A stretch of 7,507 nt of DNA from Halococcaceae archaeon (lineage in GTDB: Archaea > Halobacteriota > Halobacteria > Halobacteriales > Halalkalicoccaceae): assembly GCA_007128515.1 (NCBI GenBank), contig SKXI01000108.1, positions 1 to 7,507 of the forward strand, written 5' to 3'. Below, in pieces: positions 6,380 through 7,507 of the stretch; within the stretch, counting starts at the first letter, position 1; every line of letters begins with the position of its first letter. The translations under genes were made by a program, and so were the position numbers. Under the pieces are notes generated by a model. It was given only the letters and a program-made list of their open reading frames with translations. It was not told the DNA's origin and did not search any database.

Positions 6380-6400
6380 CGACTCGCGCTTTGCCGCCCT

Positions 6401-6410
6401 GTGAGGTAAG
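6401..6410 (-). promoter_or_regulatory. Candidate TATA-like box of gatB
   Basis: The minus strand reads CTTACCTCAC, with the TTACC part about 28 bp before ATG 6379. The spacing matches leaderless transcription and supports that start over longer open-frame versions. Confidence 0.4.
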
Positions 6411-6445
6411 GCTGACGGGATCGCTCGTCCGGGGGCTCCGATGAT

Positions 6446-6457
6446 AACTGTTAACTC
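6446..6457 (+). promoter_or_regulatory. Candidate TATA-like box of the HTH_10 regulator gene
   Basis: AACTGTTAACTC includes the 6-bp palindrome GTTAAC, centred about 27 bp before ATG 6480. It fits a leaderless start there. The box is weak, and an autoregulatory operator is equally possible because the gene encodes a DNA-binding protein. Confidence 0.3.
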
Positions 6458-6479
6458 GCGATGTGCCGGACTGGGGTGC

Positions 6480-7196
6480 ATGATCGACCTGGACATCGAT
6501 ATGCGACAGTACGACTGTCCGTTCATCGACACGACCGACGACGTCGACATCGCGTTCTCGGCCGTCCAGTGGCAACTCGACACCGACGCCGAGGAGCTGG
6601 AGACGCGTCTGATCGCGAGGGCGGGGTCGGCGGGCGCGCTCGAGAGTGGGCTCCACCAGCTCCGCGACCACCGGAACATGAACGACTGTTACGTCCTCTC
6701 GAAACACGACGACGTCGCACAGATCGGGACGGTGATCGAGCAGACGAACGCGATGCGCACGATCCAGCGAAACGGCGGCTACATCACCGGCCCGTTCCAC
6801 ATCGAAGGGGGTCGCGAGCACTGGCACGTCGGCTTCGACGACGACGAGGCCGAGGAGACGACCCTGGCGGAGCTCACCCGACAGAACGACTTCAACGTCG
6901 AGAGCCGCGACCGGTTCGGGGCGACCGAACTGTTCGACCTGATAGAGAACTCGGACAGTGCCCTCCGGCTGCTCGACGGCTGTCGCTCGCTCACCGAGAC
7001 CGAACGCGAGACGTTCGAGGTCGCCTCCCGGTTCGGCTACTACGAGACCCCGCGAGGGGCGACGCTCGACGAACTCGCCGATCACTTCGAGATATCGAAG
7101 ACGGCCGTCTCGATGACGCTCCGACGGGGCGAACGAAAGATCCTCGGCGCGGCGGTGACGGTTCTCGACGAGCTCGACGGCGACGACGACCGCTGA
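6480..7196 (+). CDS. HTH_10 (Bat-type) helix-turn-helix transcription regulator with uncharacterised N-terminal domain
   Basis: A 238-aa haloarchaeal regulator. The C-terminal part (about 171-223) is the HTH_10 domain first named from the bacterio-opsin activator Bat: LTETERETFEVASRFGYYETPRGATLDELADHFEISKTAVSMTLRRGERKIL shape, with the recognition helix near ISKTAVSMTLRRGE (205-218). The first 165 residues form an acidic mixed alpha/beta domain (MRQYDCPFIDTT at 8-19, YITGPFHIEGGREHWHVGFD at 101-120) without a recognised PAS or GAF signature; I expect a sensory or dimerisation role by analogy. ATG 6480 is chosen because a TATA-like site lies about 27 bp upstream; ATG 6441 adds 13 unremarkable residues, and ATG 6501 is a shorter option. 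It is divergent from gatB and convergent with an ABC ATPase. Targets are unknown. Confidence 0.88.
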   Translation: MIDLDIDMRQYDCPFIDTTDDVDIAFSAVQWQLDTDAEELETRLIARAGSAGALESGLHQLRDHRNMNDCYVLSKHDDVAQIGTVIEQTNAMRTIQRNGGYITGPFHIEGGREHWHVGFDDDEAEETTLAELTRQNDFNVESRDRFGATELFDLIENSDSALRLLDGCRSLTETERETFEVASRFGYYETPRGATLDELADHFEISKTAVSMTLRRGERKILGAAVTVLDELDGDDDR

Positions 7197-7305
7197 GGGG
7201 GATCGTCGGTGCCGACCGTCTCTCTCGGGCGTACAGACCACCGGCGTCGTCGGATTCGGGGTCGAGGATCGGCGAGTCGACTGTGATCTCTCGGAGTCGC
7301 CCGGA

Positions 7306-7329
7306 CCGTCGCCGGCCTGCCGGCGACGG
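7306..7329. terminator. GC-rich hairpin between convergent genes
   Basis: CCGTCGCCGGC (7306-7316) and GCCGGCGACGG (7319-7329) are perfectly complementary over 11 bp, with only CT between them; in RNA this makes a 10-bp stem with a CCTG tetraloop-sized turn. It lies 110 nt after the regulator stop and 34 nt past the stop of the minus-strand ABC ATPase. No T tract follows on either strand, so it may block or trim 3' ends rather than terminate by itself. Confidence 0.45.
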
Positions 7330-7362
7330 GCCTCGGCACGAACGACCCGCGATAAGAACCCG

Positions 7363-7507
7363 TCAGCCGCCGCCCTGCATCAGCGTCTGGATCTCCGGGT
7401 CGCGCGCGAGCACCTCGGGGTCGCCGCTGTCGACGATCTCGCCGCGTTCGATGACGTACATCCGGTCGACGATCTCGGGGACGTGACTCGCGTTCGACTC
7501 GGCGATC
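7363..7507 (-). CDS. ABC transporter ATP-binding protein, C-terminal end only (LivF-like)
   Basis: Only the last 47 residues are inside the window. They read IAESNASHVPEIVDRMYVIE, then RGEIVDSGDPEVLARDPEIQ and TLMQGGG, ending at the TGA at 7363-7365. The pattern 'ESN/EQN-A...DRxYVIERGEIVxSGxPExLxxDPEIQ' is the region just after the H-loop of ABC ATPases and is closest to the LivF-type ATPase of branched-chain amino acid or urea importers. The Walker motifs and the rest of the operon lie beyond the right edge. A minus-strand T-rich TTCTTA follows the stop by about seven bases. The ABC family is secure; the LivF subtype is inference from the short tail. Confidence 0.8.
   Translation of the reverse strand, partial: IAESNASHVPEIVDRMYVIERGEIVDSGDPEVLARDPEIQTLMQGGG

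Noticed and set aside
5009..6409. 466-codon open frame on the plus strand opposite gatB
   Set aside because: It is antisense to gatB and has the same shadow composition; no motif or start signal supports it.
6380..6679. 100-residue N-terminal extension of gatB to an ATG at 6679
   Set aside because: It is antisense to the regulator gene, and GatB family proteins begin close to the VIGLEVHVQL block found just after ATG 6379.
5157..7241. 694-codon open frame on the minus strand spanning gatB and the regulator
   Set aside because: It overlaps gatB in another frame and is antisense to the HTH_10 gene; it has no recognisable domain.
1..7507. CRISPR array, tRNA, rRNA or prophage/defence system
   Set aside because: I found no regularly spaced repeats, cloverleaf sequences, integrase, transposase or known defence genes in the window.

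Overview
The window is chromosomal DNA from a haloarchaeon (class Halobacteria). Base composition is high in G+C, the proteins are strongly acidic, and several starts have no Shine-Dalgarno but a TATA-like box about 25-30 bp upstream (leaderless transcripts). The families are archaeal or haloarchaeal: TopA with a zinc-ribbon/HhH tail, an amphi-Trp protein, an HTH_10 (Bat-type) regulator and archaeal GatB. I cannot assign a genus from sequence alone.

Layout. (1) 1-3051, minus strand: topA (DNA topoisomerase I, GTG start at 3051) is followed 41 nt later by an EEP-fold metal-dependent hydrolase that runs off the left edge; the two probably form one transcription unit. (2) 3231-3422, plus strand: a 63-aa coiled-coil/zinc-ribbon protein is divergent from topA across an AT-rich double-sided promoter. 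A strong hairpin (3442-3481) separates it from the convergent amphi-Trp protein gene (3525-3770, minus). (3) 3908-4471, plus strand: a GrpB/UPF0157 family protein. (4) 4472-4894: a decayed accessory stretch. It holds a 100-bp segment bounded by perfect 14-bp inverted repeats (MITE-like) and a frameshifted remnant of a UPF0175-family antitoxin whose partner toxin is missing. (5) 4895-6379, minus strand: gatB, the tRNA amidotransferase subunit B. (6) 6480-7196, plus strand: an HTH_10 regulator divergent from gatB. (7) A GC-rich hairpin (7306-7329) lies between this regulator and the convergent C-terminal end of an ABC transporter ATPase (7363 to the right edge, minus).

Most of the window is housekeeping (DNA topology, tRNA-dependent amidation) with small haloarchaeal genes of unknown role between. 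I do not see a new multi-gene system here. The most informative non-routine signal is the relic antitoxin next to the MITE-like repeat, which looks like a decayed toxin-antitoxin locus. No tRNA, rRNA, CRISPR array or complete insertion sequence was seen.
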